Shown here: one piece after another, positions 15,985 through 23,979 of the stretch | Layout: every line of letters starts with the position of its first letter | Numbering within the stretch: position 1 is the first letter of the stretch | NCBI GenBank assembly: GCA_034211115.1 | Contig: JAXHTH010000067.1 | Coordinates: 1-27,714, forward strand | Direction: 5' to 3' | Origin: JAXHTH01 sp034211115 | GTDB taxonomy: Bacteria; Planctomycetota; Phycisphaerae; Phycisphaerales; SM1A02 | Length of the DNA stretch: 27,714 nt | Position numbers and translations under genes: made by a program | Notes under the pieces: model-generated | Told to the model about the DNA's origin: nothing | Seen by the model: the letters and a program-made list of their open reading frames with translations, nothing else | Databases searched by the model: none

Positions 15985-17388
15985 TCATGACCCCAGGTCT
16001 GCGATCTCTTCGTACTCCGGCACGCGCACATCCCAGCCCAGCCGGTCCTGCACGTGCGAGGCGAGGCTCGCGGCGACATCCGCTTCGCCGTGCGTGAGAA
16101 ACAGCCGCCTCGGCGCCGATTGGAACCCGCCAAGCCAGCGCATGAGCCCGCTGCGATCCGCGTGCGCCGAGAGGCCATCGATGCGCTCGATCCGCGCGCG
16201 GACGGGATACCTGCGGCCGTGGATGCGGACTTCCTTCGCGCCGCTGACGATGTGCCGGCCGAGCGTGTGCTCGGCCTGGTAACCGACGAAAAGGATCGTC
16301 GACTCCGGCCGCTCGATGTTCTGCCGGAGGTGATACTTGATCCGCCCGCCGGTGCACATGCCTGAACCGGCCATGATAATCCGGGGATCGCTCATCGAGT
16401 TGATCCGCCGCGATTCATCGCGCGTCCGCGCGAAATGCAGGCCGGCGAACTGAAACGGATGCTCGCCCGACGCGACGAACGACTGCGTCTCCTCGTCCAT
16501 CAGGTACTTATAAGTCTTGTAGATCGTCGTCGCATCGATCGCCATCGGGCTGTCCAGCGACACACCCAGGTGGGGGATGCGCTCGTCGGCCGCGAGCCGG
16601 CTGAAGTAATACAGCAGATCCTGCGCGCGGTCGATCGCGAAGGTCGGGATGATGAGATTCCCGCCGCGCTGGACGGTTTCGTTGACGATCCGCGTCAGCC
16701 GCTCCGACACGTCGCCGTCGGCGGCGTGGTCGCGATCGCCGTACGTGGATTCCATGATGATGTAATCGGCCTTGTCGAACGTGGCGGGATCGCGCATGAG
16801 CGGACTGTCCCACTCCCCCACGTCGCCGGAGAAGATGATGCGCTTCGAGTTGCCGTTGTCGCGCGCAACGATCTCGAGCATGGCCGAGCCGAGGATATGG
16901 CCTGCATCGTGCCAGGTGACCGTCACATCCTCGCTCAGATCGACGGGCTTGCCGTACTGGACGGTGCGGAACAGCCCGCCCGCCGCCTGCGCATCCTCGG
17001 CGGTGTAGAGGGGGACGGCCGGGTGCGGACCCTTGCGGTTTTCTCGCTTGTGCCTTCGCCGCTTGTACGCGGCATCCTCCTCCTGGATGTGCGCCGCATC
17101 CTCCATCACCACGCGGGCCAGATCGATCGTCGGCGGCGTGGCGAGGATCGGATCGCGATACCCCTTCCCCACCAGCTTCGGGATCAGCCCGCAATGATCG
17201 AGATGCGCGTGCGTCAGCAGCAGCCGATCGATCGCACGCGGCTCGACGGGCGAGGGCTCCCAGTTGCGGTGCAGGCACGACCGCTCCTGGTACATGCCGC
17301 AATCGATGAGAAGCGTCAGGTCGCCGACATCGAGCCGATAGCGCGATCCGGTCACCTGTTTGTTCGCGCCGAGGAATTGCAGACGCAT
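15985..17388 (-). CDS. Metallo-beta-lactamase fold beta-CASP ribonuclease (CPSF73/YSH1-like), 467 aa
   Basis: The protein carries the MBL zinc motif THAHLDH (residues 59-65), a second histidine in DAGHILGSAML, the aspartate in FSGDVGEWDSPL, and ESTYGDR. The beta-CASP part has the LDSPMA segment, SGMCTGGRI and the late GLSAHADRSGL and LFLTHGE motifs. This is the architecture of bacterial and archaeal CPSF73/YSH1-like exo- or endoribonucleases, which process or degrade RNA in the cytoplasm. About 470 residues is typical. There is no signal peptide and no KH domain. The ATG at 17388 follows an AGGAG on the minus strand that overlaps a perfect 14-bp palindrome. The FG-GAP gene ends only 45 nt upstream on the same strand, but the two functions are unrelated. 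Confidence 0.88.
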   Translation of the reverse strand: MRLQFLGANKQVTGSRYRLDVGDLTLLIDCGMYQERSCLHRNWEPSPVEPRAIDRLLLTHAHLDHCGLIPKLVGKGYRDPILATPPTIDLARVVMEDAAHIQEEDAAYKRRRHKRENRKGPHPAVPLYTAEDAQAAGGLFRTVQYGKPVDLSEDVTVTWHDAGHILGSAMLEIVARDNGNSKRIIFSGDVGEWDSPLMRDPATFDKADYIIMESTYGDRDHAADGDVSERLTRIVNETVQRGGNLIIPTFAIDRAQDLLYYFSRLAADERIPHLGVSLDSPMAIDATTIYKTYKYLMDEETQSFVASGEHPFQFAGLHFARTRDESRRINSMSDPRIIMAGSGMCTGGRIKYHLRQNIERPESTILFVGYQAEHTLGRHIVSGAKEVRIHGRRYPVRARIERIDGLSAHADRSGLMRWLGGFQSAPRRLFLTHGEADVAASLASHVQDRLGWDVRVPEYEEIADLGS

Positions 17389-17396
17389 GGCGGTCT

Positions 17397-17410
17397 CCTG
17401 TCATGACAGG
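17397..17410. promoter_or_regulatory. Perfect 14-bp palindrome overlapping the ribosome binding site of the beta-CASP gene
   Basis: CCTGTCATGACAGG is fully self-complementary. On the minus strand its end forms the start of the AGGAG that precedes the beta-CASP ATG (17388). A TATGAT resembling a -10 box lies just upstream on the minus strand without a clear -35. Operator or RNA-level control is a guess. Confidence 0.4.
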
Positions 17411-17433
17411 GACAGCCATCATACACGATGGGC

Positions 17434-17520
17434 TCACTCCGGGCAGGGGCCGTAGTGATCGAGCAGCTCGTTGAGATCCTGGAAGTCGACGGTGCCGTCG
17501 CCGTTGAAATCCCACGGGCA
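17434..17520 (-). repeat. 87-bp direct repeat, copy 1 (dockerin end)
   Basis: Base-for-base identical to 20490-20576. It encodes the last dockerin-like EF hand and the stop codon of the FG-GAP protein. Confidence 0.9.
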
Positions 17521-20247
17521 CTCGTCCGGGGGATCCGGGCAATCGCCCCAGTGGTCCATGAGGATCTGCTTATCGAGTTCATCGACGATGTGGTCGCCGT
17601 TGAAATCCCACGGACAGGGCGGCCACGGACACTCGCCCCACGCACCCAGGAGCGCTAACAGATCGGTCGCATCGACATCACCATCATCATCCGTATCACC
17701 GCCGCCCGCACCGTCGCCGCCCCATTGCCCAAGCAGGATGAGGAGATCGGCGGCCCCGACGTAATGGTCCCCATCGAAATCGGCCGGGCACGCGCTTTCG
17801 CACTCGTCGGGCAGGCCGTTGGCGTTCAGATCCTCGCTGACTCCTGCGGCGATGTCGCAGATGTCCGACCGGCCGTTGCCCTGACAATCCCCCAATCCGT
17901 GGAACGCATAGGCGCGTTCGTTGCCCCTCGCCCCGACGATCGCCGTTCCACTGCAGAGGGCCAGTCCCTTGTGATCGCCAAGAAGGTGGGCCGGACCGCC
18001 GTCGGAAGCCTGGAGGCGGGCGGTCAGCAGCCATTCCGGTGAACGGAAGTGCCAGAGATGGATCGAGCCCGCGTCGCCCCCGTTGCCGATATCGTCACGC
18101 GGCGCGCTGATCGCCGCCAGGCCGCCGTCAATCGCCACGCAAGTGCCCAAGCGGTCACCGTCTGCCGCGTCCGGCGGAACGAATCGGACTTCCAGGTCCC
18201 ACGTCTCGTTCTGGAGATGGAAGAGACAGGCACAACCGGAGTCTGCGCCGACCGTGTCAGCCAGGCTTGCTCCGACCATCAGGAAGTCGTCATCAGCATC
18301 GACGGAGATCCCGAAGGCGTCGCCCGACGCGCCATTCGGATCCGTCACCTTCGCTTCCAGCAGCCACTCCTGCCCGACACGTCGGAAGACATAGACCGCA
18401 CCGGCCTCAGTTCCGGGCTCCTGACCCGCCGCCTCCGGAGCGCCCACGAACACCCGGTCGCCGCTCATCGCGATCGCGGATCCAAACCGGTCACCCGCCT
18501 CCCCATCGGGTGCCGTCAGTTCGGCCTCCTCGGTCCAGGTTGAGCCGTCGAACCGGAACACGTACGCGGACCCGGAATTCGCGGCTTCGCCGGCCGCGGC
18601 GTCAGCTCCGGCCACGAGAACATCTCCGGCGACGGCGAGCGCGCAGCCGACGTTCTCGCCCCCCGTGCATTCAGCCGGTACGAGCCTGGCTTCTTCAACC
18701 CACTGCGCGTCTTCGCAACGGAAAACATGGACGGCGCCGGTCTCTTCCCGCCGGCCGATCGTCTCCCTGCCCGCGATCGCGGGCGCGCCGATGACAACGA
18801 GATCGTTCCCAACTCCGACGCTCGCGCCGAACCACTCCGGCCGATTGCCATCGGAAGGCTGCAGGCATGCGGCCTCGCTCCAGTTCGAGCCGTTGAACCG
18901 GTAGACGTATGCCGCGCCGTCGCCCGGCTGCGGCGCGCCGACGACCGAGACATCATCACCGATGCCGGTCGCTGCCCCGAACTCATCGCCGGGCCCGGAT
19001 GGCAGGACTGCGGTCGTCTCCTCCGCCGTGCACAATCCCATCTCGCAAAAGAACACGTAGGCGGCACCAAAGGAGTACGACCCGTGATCCTTCGCGCCGA
19101 TGACGGCGATCCCGTTGGCCATCGCCGCGGCATGCCCGAACAAGGCCTCTTCACTGACATCATCCGCCGTCAGCTTCTGGAGCTCCTCACCCGTGAGCGC
19201 GTCGACGATGTAGGCGGCCCCCGATCGGTCGCCGATGTCGTCGTCCCCTCTCGCGCCGATGAGCGCGGCGTCGTCGCTGATCGCGACGGAGATCCCAAAC
19301 TCGTCCTCGGCCGCGGCATCAGCCGCGACGAGTTTGTGAAGCCGCTGGGGATGAGATGGATCAGCGACATCGAACACGTAGGCAGCGCCGCTGCTGTCGC
19401 CCGCGTCATCATCGCCGAATGCCCCCACGATGGCCAGGCTTCCGTCGAGGGCAACCGCATGGCCAAGATTGTCGCCCAACGCGCCATCCTCGGCCGTGAG
19501 CTTGGCGAGTTGCTCGCCCGTCGCCACGTCAAACAGATATGCGGACCCGGACTGGTGGCCCTCGTCGTCATCGCCAGGCGCTCCGATGAGCGCCAAGCCG
19601 CCACTGATCGAGACGGAAAGCCCGAAGCAATCGCCCGCAGCGAGATCATCGGCGGTCAGCTTGAAGAGCGGCTGGGCCGTCGCTACGTCGAACAGGTACG
19701 CCGACCCGGTCAGGGCGCCGGCCTCGTGATCGCCGTACGCTCCGATGATGGCGATGCCTCCGTCAATCCCGACAGAACAGCCGAACCGGTCCTCCGCCTC
19801 GGCGTCCTCGGCGATCAGCTTCCGCAACTGCCGGCCGGCCGCCAGATCGAAGAGGTACGCCGCGCCCGCCTCGTGGCCCGCTTCATCATCCCCAGCCGCA
19901 CCGACGATCGCGAGGTCGCCGCAGATCGCGACGGAGGCACCGAACGCATCGCCGTCGGAAGCGTCGGAGGCGATGAAGCGCCAGAGGCGCTCACCCGTCG
20001 TGGCACGAACGACTTCGACCGCGCCGCAGTGGCCGTACATGTCGTCGTCCGCGTTCGGTTCGCCGATGATGATGAGGCCGGCGTCGACCGAGACCGATTC
20101 TCCGAATTCCCCATTCACGGTCGAATGCCGGGCGACCAGGCAGTGAACCTGATCGCACTGACCCCACGCGGGGACCGCGAACATCAGGAAACCAGCCGCG
20201 ACAACAGAAGCGCGTGCGCGCCATCCCAATGGTCTTCGGACAATCAT
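17434..20247 (-). CDS. Secreted FG-GAP repeat protein (14 repeats) with dockerin tail, 937 aa
   Basis: A signal peptide covers about 1-29 (VVAAGFLMFAVPAWG, then Q). The body is a run of about 53-residue repeats of the form GDxFGxSVxxxGxxxxIGAxxDDxxG...SGxAYxFD. I count 14, the first seven ending in a KLxAxD motif and the second seven in an xW-E-A-L pattern. This suggests two seven-bladed integrin-alpha-like propellers. A Ca-binding linker (GDCQGNGRSDICD, then DLNANGLPDECE) precedes a dockerin-like tail at about 820-937 made of two EF-hand pairs. The likely role is extracellular binding or adhesion; no catalytic motif is seen. The ATG at 20247 has GAGGAGG about 5 nt upstream. The tail DNA is partly identical to that of the 20490 gene. 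Confidence 0.85.
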   Translation of the reverse strand: MIVRRPLGWRARASVVAAGFLMFAVPAWGQCDQVHCLVARHSTVNGEFGESVSVDAGLIIIGEPNADDDMYGHCGAVEVVRATTGERLWRFIASDASDGDAFGASVAICGDLAIVGAAGDDEAGHEAGAAYLFDLAAGRQLRKLIAEDAEAEDRFGCSVGIDGGIAIIGAYGDHEAGALTGSAYLFDVATAQPLFKLTADDLAAGDCFGLSVSISGGLALIGAPGDDDEGHQSGSAYLFDVATGEQLAKLTAEDGALGDNLGHAVALDGSLAIVGAFGDDDAGDSSGAAYVFDVADPSHPQRLHKLVAADAAAEDEFGISVAISDDAALIGARGDDDIGDRSGAAYIVDALTGEELQKLTADDVSEEALFGHAAAMANGIAVIGAKDHGSYSFGAAYVFFCEMGLCTAEETTAVLPSGPGDEFGAATGIGDDVSVVGAPQPGDGAAYVYRFNGSNWSEAACLQPSDGNRPEWFGASVGVGNDLVVIGAPAIAGRETIGRREETGAVHVFRCEDAQWVEEARLVPAECTGGENVGCALAVAGDVLVAGADAAAGEAANSGSAYVFRFDGSTWTEEAELTAPDGEAGDRFGSAIAMSGDRVFVGAPEAAGQEPGTEAGAVYVFRRVGQEWLLEAKVTDPNGASGDAFGISVDADDDFLMVGASLADTVGADSGCACLFHLQNETWDLEVRFVPPDAADGDRLGTCVAIDGGLAAISAPRDDIGNGGDAGSIHLWHFRSPEWLLTARLQASDGGPAHLLGDHKGLALCSGTAIVGARGNERAYAFHGLGDCQGNGRSDICDIAAGVSEDLNANGLPDECESACPADFDGDHYVGAADLLILLGQWGGDGAGGGDTDDDGDVDATDLLALLGAWGECPWPPCPWDFNGDHIVDELDKQILMDHWGDCPDPPDECPWDFNGDGTVDFQDLNELLDHYGPCPE

Positions 20248-20331
20248 GACAGCCTCCTCATTGTGCCCGGTCCGACGCCGAACGCGTGGGTCATGAACGG
20301 CGCCGGTGCCGTGAGGCGAGACGATACATCT

Positions 20332-20359
20332 ACTCTATCGGATGCGTCAGCCGGTGCAA
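20332..20359 (-). promoter_or_regulatory. Weak promoter candidate for the FG-GAP gene
   Basis: On the minus strand TTGCAC (complement of 20354-20359), 16 bp, TAGAGT (complement of 20332-20337). The -35 is poor and the -10 matches 4 of 6. A hairpin AGCGGGC/GCCCGCT (20426-20447) lies between this and the stop of the upstream gene and may separate the two transcripts. Nothing else is seen in 20248-20489. Confidence 0.3.
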
Positions 20360-20489
20360 GGGAAACCCGACGTTTCAGCCGCACAAACGGCCGACGATCG
20401 CGTGCCGCCGCTCCTGCCCACCGCGAGCGGGCAGATGAACGCCCGCTGAAGTCGACCACCGCGGGGAAGCCGACCGTCCCGATCCGCCA

Positions 20490-20576
20490 TCACTCCGGGC
20501 AGGGGCCGTAGTGATCGAGCAGCTCGTTGAGATCCTGGAAGTCGACGGTGCCGTCGCCGTTGAAATCCCACGGGCA
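20490..20576 (-). repeat. 87-bp direct repeat, copy 2 (dockerin end)
   Basis: Identical to 17434-17520. It encodes the last EF hand and stop codon of the DUF1028 protein. Beyond it the two tails diverge but stay similar for about 100 bp more. Confidence 0.9.
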
Positions 20577-21998
20577 TTCCTCCGGGGGATCGGGGCAGTC
20601 GCCCCAGTTATCCATGAGGATCTGCTCATCAAGCTCGTCCACGACGCCATCGCCGTTGAAATCCCACGGACAGGGCGGAGGCGGCGGCGCGCCCCACGTG
20701 GCCAGCAGCAGGAGCAGATCGGCGGTGTTCACCGTCCCGTCGCCGTCGATGTCGGCCGGGCACAGTTCCGGGGGGTCGGGGCAATCGCCCCACGCGGCGA
20801 GCAGCATCAGCAGATCGACCGTGTTCACGACCCCGTCATAGTTGATGTCGCCCAGACGGAAATACTCGAGCATCGGCAGCGGCATGAGGATGACCGGCCG
20901 GACGCCGTCATCGGCCGTCACGTGGAAGCGATCGACGCCGACCTCCTCGCCCGCGGTGAGCTCGACGCGATAGGTTCCATCGCCGTTGTCGACGACCTCG
21001 CCGATCGAGGACAGGCCCGCGCTGTCGGGCGCATGCTCGACGGTCAGCGATTCGATGTCAACGCTGATCGGCTCACCCTGCCAGTCCAACAGCGTGATGT
21101 CCATCGTTGTGGTCGACACGCCATTGGGCGGAATGTGCGGCGGATCGATGGTCGCAATAGACTGAATCGCGTCCGGCCGTCCGATGAGATCAGCCCGCCA
21201 CGTATCAAACAGCGCCTGAAGCTGGGTGACGGGATCGGGCTCGCCGTCGCCCTGGAAGGCGACGTTGAGGCGCATGACGTAGTCGCCATCCACGCAGCCG
21301 TTCTGGTCGCAGTCATCATCATCGGTATCGCCGATGCGGGCGACGACCATGCCGCCGATGTGGCCGGACTTGTCGAAGTCATCCGGGGGGCAGCCACATC
21401 CGGTGGGATTGTTGGGGCTGCATGAGCATCGGCCATCGCCTCCGTTGACGCGTGCCGCCTCCATCCCGGCCATGAGCTTCGCGGGGATGTCGCCGTTTGT
21501 GTCGAGTATCGCCTGCTCGATGGCGGGGACGACGCAATCGCCGGCGAGGATGTTGCCCTGGATCGCGTAGTGCAGCGAGCCCTGCGCGCCGACGACGCCG
21601 CCCGCCCACTGGAAGCAGTTGACGCCGGTGAAGGTGATCTCCCGCCCCTGCGTGTCGACGATGCCGTATTGCCGCGACTGATGGCCGGGGATGGCCGAGA
21701 GCAACTGGAGGATCTCCTCAGGCGTGGTGCCGATCAGGAGGTTGTCGAAGATGATCGGCCGGCGCTCGCCGTCGAAGTCGCCGGAGGCCTGCACCGCCGC
21801 CCCGCCCTTGCCCACCACGACGACCGGCACGATGGCGAGCAGGTCGTAGTTGTTCAGGCAGGTCACGGTGCCCACCGCCACCTCGTTCGTCTCCTCATCA
21901 GCCAGCACGATCGACCAGGTCGCGTCGGCGTTCGTCGGCAGCATCAATGCGAGCGCGGCTGCGCAGATGAGTCGGGTCAGGGCACGCATCGTCAGCAT
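20490..21998 (-). CDS. Exported DUF1028 family (Ntn-hydrolase-like) protein with dockerin tail, 502 aa
   Basis: A signal peptide covers 1-26 (LTRLICAAALALMLPTNADA) and cleavage after ADA would leave Thr27 first (TWSIVLAD). Residues 27 to about 225 follow the DUF1028 pattern: TWSIV, a VAVGTVTC strand, VVVVGKGGAAVQA, TPEEILQLL, RQYGIVD, FTGVNC and YAIQGNILAG. DUF1028 belongs to the Ntn-hydrolase fold group; no substrate is firmly known. A Cys-rich insert follows (CSCSPNNPTGCGCPPDD), then an Ig-like region at about 265-370, then dockerin-like repeats at 379-502 (five EF-hand segments by my reading). The ATG at 21998 is favoured over the one at 21989 because GGAGG lies 7 nt before it. A good promoter candidate lies upstream. 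Confidence 0.83.
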   Translation of the reverse strand: MLTMRALTRLICAAALALMLPTNADATWSIVLADEETNEVAVGTVTCLNNYDLLAIVPVVVVGKGGAAVQASGDFDGERRPIIFDNLLIGTTPEEILQLLSAIPGHQSRQYGIVDTQGREITFTGVNCFQWAGGVVGAQGSLHYAIQGNILAGDCVVPAIEQAILDTNGDIPAKLMAGMEAARVNGGDGRCSCSPNNPTGCGCPPDDFDKSGHIGGMVVARIGDTDDDDCDQNGCVDGDYVMRLNVAFQGDGEPDPVTQLQALFDTWRADLIGRPDAIQSIATIDPPHIPPNGVSTTTMDITLLDWQGEPISVDIESLTVEHAPDSAGLSSIGEVVDNGDGTYRVELTAGEEVGVDRFHVTADDGVRPVILMPLPMLEYFRLGDINYDGVVNTVDLLMLLAAWGDCPDPPELCPADIDGDGTVNTADLLLLLATWGAPPPPPCPWDFNGDGVVDELDEQILMDNWGDCPDPPEECPWDFNGDGTVDFQDLNELLDHYGPCPE

Positions 21999-22067
21999 CG
22001 TCAGACCTCCAGCGGCAGATGGTCGAAAGGACCGGCCCGGCGGCGGGCGTGCACCGGTCCATGCCCC

Positions 22068-22095
22068 ATTATGCCACGCCGAAGCGCCCGGCCAA
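22068..22095 (-). promoter_or_regulatory. Sigma70-type promoter candidate for the DUF1028 gene
   Basis: On the minus strand TTGGCC (complement of 22090-22095), 16 bp, CATAAT (complement of 22068-22073, 5 of 6). The predicted leader is about 60 nt. Confidence 0.5.
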
Positions 22096-22156
22096 GCAGG
22101 AAATCGCCGGCCCCCGGAAAAGATGCCTGTGTGCCGGTGCAGGGAGGTCCGACGGG

Positions 22157-22185
22157 TAGTGAAAACCGTGAGGTCGGGGTATCCT
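22157..22185 (+). promoter_or_regulatory. Weak promoter candidate for ilvD
   Basis: TAGTGA (22157-22162), 17 bp, TATCCT (22180-22185). The -35 matches only 3 of 6. It lies in the divergent region shared with the DUF1028 gene. No T-box or leader-peptide attenuator was recognised before ilvD. Confidence 0.28.
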
Positions 22186-22249
22186 GATCACTCTCCCGCC
22201 GGCCCGCCCCGCCCCCTCATCAGGACGAGAACCCGACAAGGAACCATCC

Positions 22250-23920
22250 ATGCGCAGCGATCAGGTCAAGCAGGGACTCGAGCGCATGCCCAACCGGGCG
22301 CTGCTGTACGGCACGGGAGTCACGCCGCAGCAGATGCGCAAGCCATTCATCGGGGTCTGTTCGAGCTTCACCGATCTCATCCCCGGCCACGTCGGTATGC
22401 GCGCGCTGGAGCGGAAGATCGAATGGGGCGTCAGCGCGGGCGGCGGCGCGCCGTTTCTCTTCTCCGTGCCCGGCATCTGCGACGGCGTCGCGATGGGGCA
22501 TTCGGGCATGCACTATTCGCTTCCCTCGCGCGAACTCATCGCCGACATGGTCGAGACGATCACCGAGGCGCATCGCCTTGATGGTCTGGTGCTGCTGACG
22601 AACTGCGACAAGATCACGCCCGGCATGGTCATGGCCGCCTGCCGTATGGATGTGCCGGCGATCGTCGTCACCGCCGGGCCGATGGCGGCCGGCCAACACG
22701 CCGGCCGGCCGCGTTCGCTGGTGCGCGACACGTTCGAGGCGGTCGGCCTCTGCCAGGCCGGGCGGCTGAGCGAGGGTGAGGCGAGCGCTTTGGAGCTGGC
22801 CGTCTGTCCGGGTCAGGGATCGTGCCAGGGGCTCTACACCGCCAACACCATGGCGTGTCTGACGGAAGCGATGGGAATGAGCCTGCCCGGAACCGCGACG
22901 GCGCTGGCGGGCATGGCCGAAAAGCAGCGACTTGCCCAGCTCGCCGGCGAGCGGCTTGTCCAGCTTGTTCGCGACGGCGTGACCGCGCGCCGGATCGTCA
23001 CGCGCAACGCGCTGGAGAACGCGATCCGCGTCGATCTCGCGATGGGCGGATCAACGAACTCGGTCCTTCATCTGCTCGCGATCGCCCGCGAGGCCGAGGC
23101 CGGACTGACGATCGATGATTTCGACCGGATGAGCCGCGAGATCCCGCAGATCGTCTCCCTGCGCCCGGGCGGGGAGCTGATGATGGAGGATCTTCATCAC
23201 GCGGGCGGGATCCCCTCGGTCCTGAAGGCGTTGAGGCCGCGCCTTGACACCGGGTGCGCGACCGTGTCGGGGCGGGCGATCGGCGCGCTGTGCGAGACCG
23301 CACCGATCGGCGTGCGGGAAGTCATCCGAACGTTGGATGATCCGATCGCCCCGGAGGGCGGTCTGTGCATCCTCCGCGGGACGCTCGCCCCCGAAGGCGC
23401 TGTCGTCAAGCAGGGCGCGGTGCCCGATGAGATGAAACAGTTCACGGGCACAGCCCGCGTCTTCGACAGCGAAGATACGGCGATGACCTGTCTGCGACGG
23501 GGCGATGTCAGGCCGCATGATGTGCTCATCGTTCGTTATGAAGGCCCCCGGGGCGGGCCGGGGATGCGCGAATCGCTTTCACTCACCGCCGCCGTGGCCG
23601 GCTCCGGGCTGGGGGACAAGATCGCCATCGTCACCGACGGACGATTCTCCGGCGGAACACGAAACCTGAGCATCGGCCACGTCTGCCCCGAGGCGGCGGT
23701 CGGCGGGCCCATCGCCCTCGCCCGCGACGGCGATCAGGTGCGCATCGACATTCCCGCCCGGCAACTCGACCTGCTCGCCGATGAACGCAAGCTCGAAACC
23801 CTCCGCGCCGCCTGGCGGCCCCCGAAACCGAAGTTCACCCGCGGTTGGCTTGCGCGCTATCCGCAGCTTGTCGGCAGTGCTTCGGAAGGCGCCGTTCTCT
23901 CCGCGCGAAGCGGTGCGTAA
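22250..23920 (+). CDS. ilvD: Dihydroxy-acid dehydratase (IlvD), 556 aa
   Basis: IlvD dehydrates 2,3-dihydroxy-3-methylbutanoate/pentanoate in valine and isoleucine synthesis, using an Fe-S cluster. Visible family motifs: SSFTDLIPGH (38-47, the PGH form seen in E. coli IlvD), ICDGVAMGHSGM (76-87), NCDKITPGM with Cys119, CPGQGSCQGLYTANTMACLTEA with Cys192, AMGGSTNSVLHLL, RYEGPRGGPGM, and TDGRFSGGT with the active-site serine region. Length fits the family. The ATG at 22250 follows AAGGA by 7 nt. The related sugar-acid dehydratases of the IlvD/EDD superfamily are an alternative, but these motifs read as true IlvD. No other branched-chain gene is in the window. The next gene starts 59 nt later and may be co-transcribed. 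Confidence 0.9.
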   Translation: MRSDQVKQGLERMPNRALLYGTGVTPQQMRKPFIGVCSSFTDLIPGHVGMRALERKIEWGVSAGGGAPFLFSVPGICDGVAMGHSGMHYSLPSRELIADMVETITEAHRLDGLVLLTNCDKITPGMVMAACRMDVPAIVVTAGPMAAGQHAGRPRSLVRDTFEAVGLCQAGRLSEGEASALELAVCPGQGSCQGLYTANTMACLTEAMGMSLPGTATALAGMAEKQRLAQLAGERLVQLVRDGVTARRIVTRNALENAIRVDLAMGGSTNSVLHLLAIAREAEAGLTIDDFDRMSREIPQIVSLRPGGELMMEDLHHAGGIPSVLKALRPRLDTGCATVSGRAIGALCETAPIGVREVIRTLDDPIAPEGGLCILRGTLAPEGAVVKQGAVPDEMKQFTGTARVFDSEDTAMTCLRRGDVRPHDVLIVRYEGPRGGPGMRESLSLTAAVAGSGLGDKIAIVTDGRFSGGTRNLSIGHVCPEAAVGGPIALARDGDQVRIDIPARQLDLLADERKLETLRAAWRPPKPKFTRGWLARYPQLVGSASEGAVLSARSGA

Positions 23921-23979
23921 TCAAATGCGTGTGCCGCTCGCCTTCGATGTATGCAGAGGAAAGAAGAGGAGTTCCTTCA

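Noticed and set aside
18727..20511. Open + strand frame of about 594 codons across the FG-GAP gene
   Set aside because: Apparent repeats in it are only the reflection of the FG-GAP repeats on the other strand.
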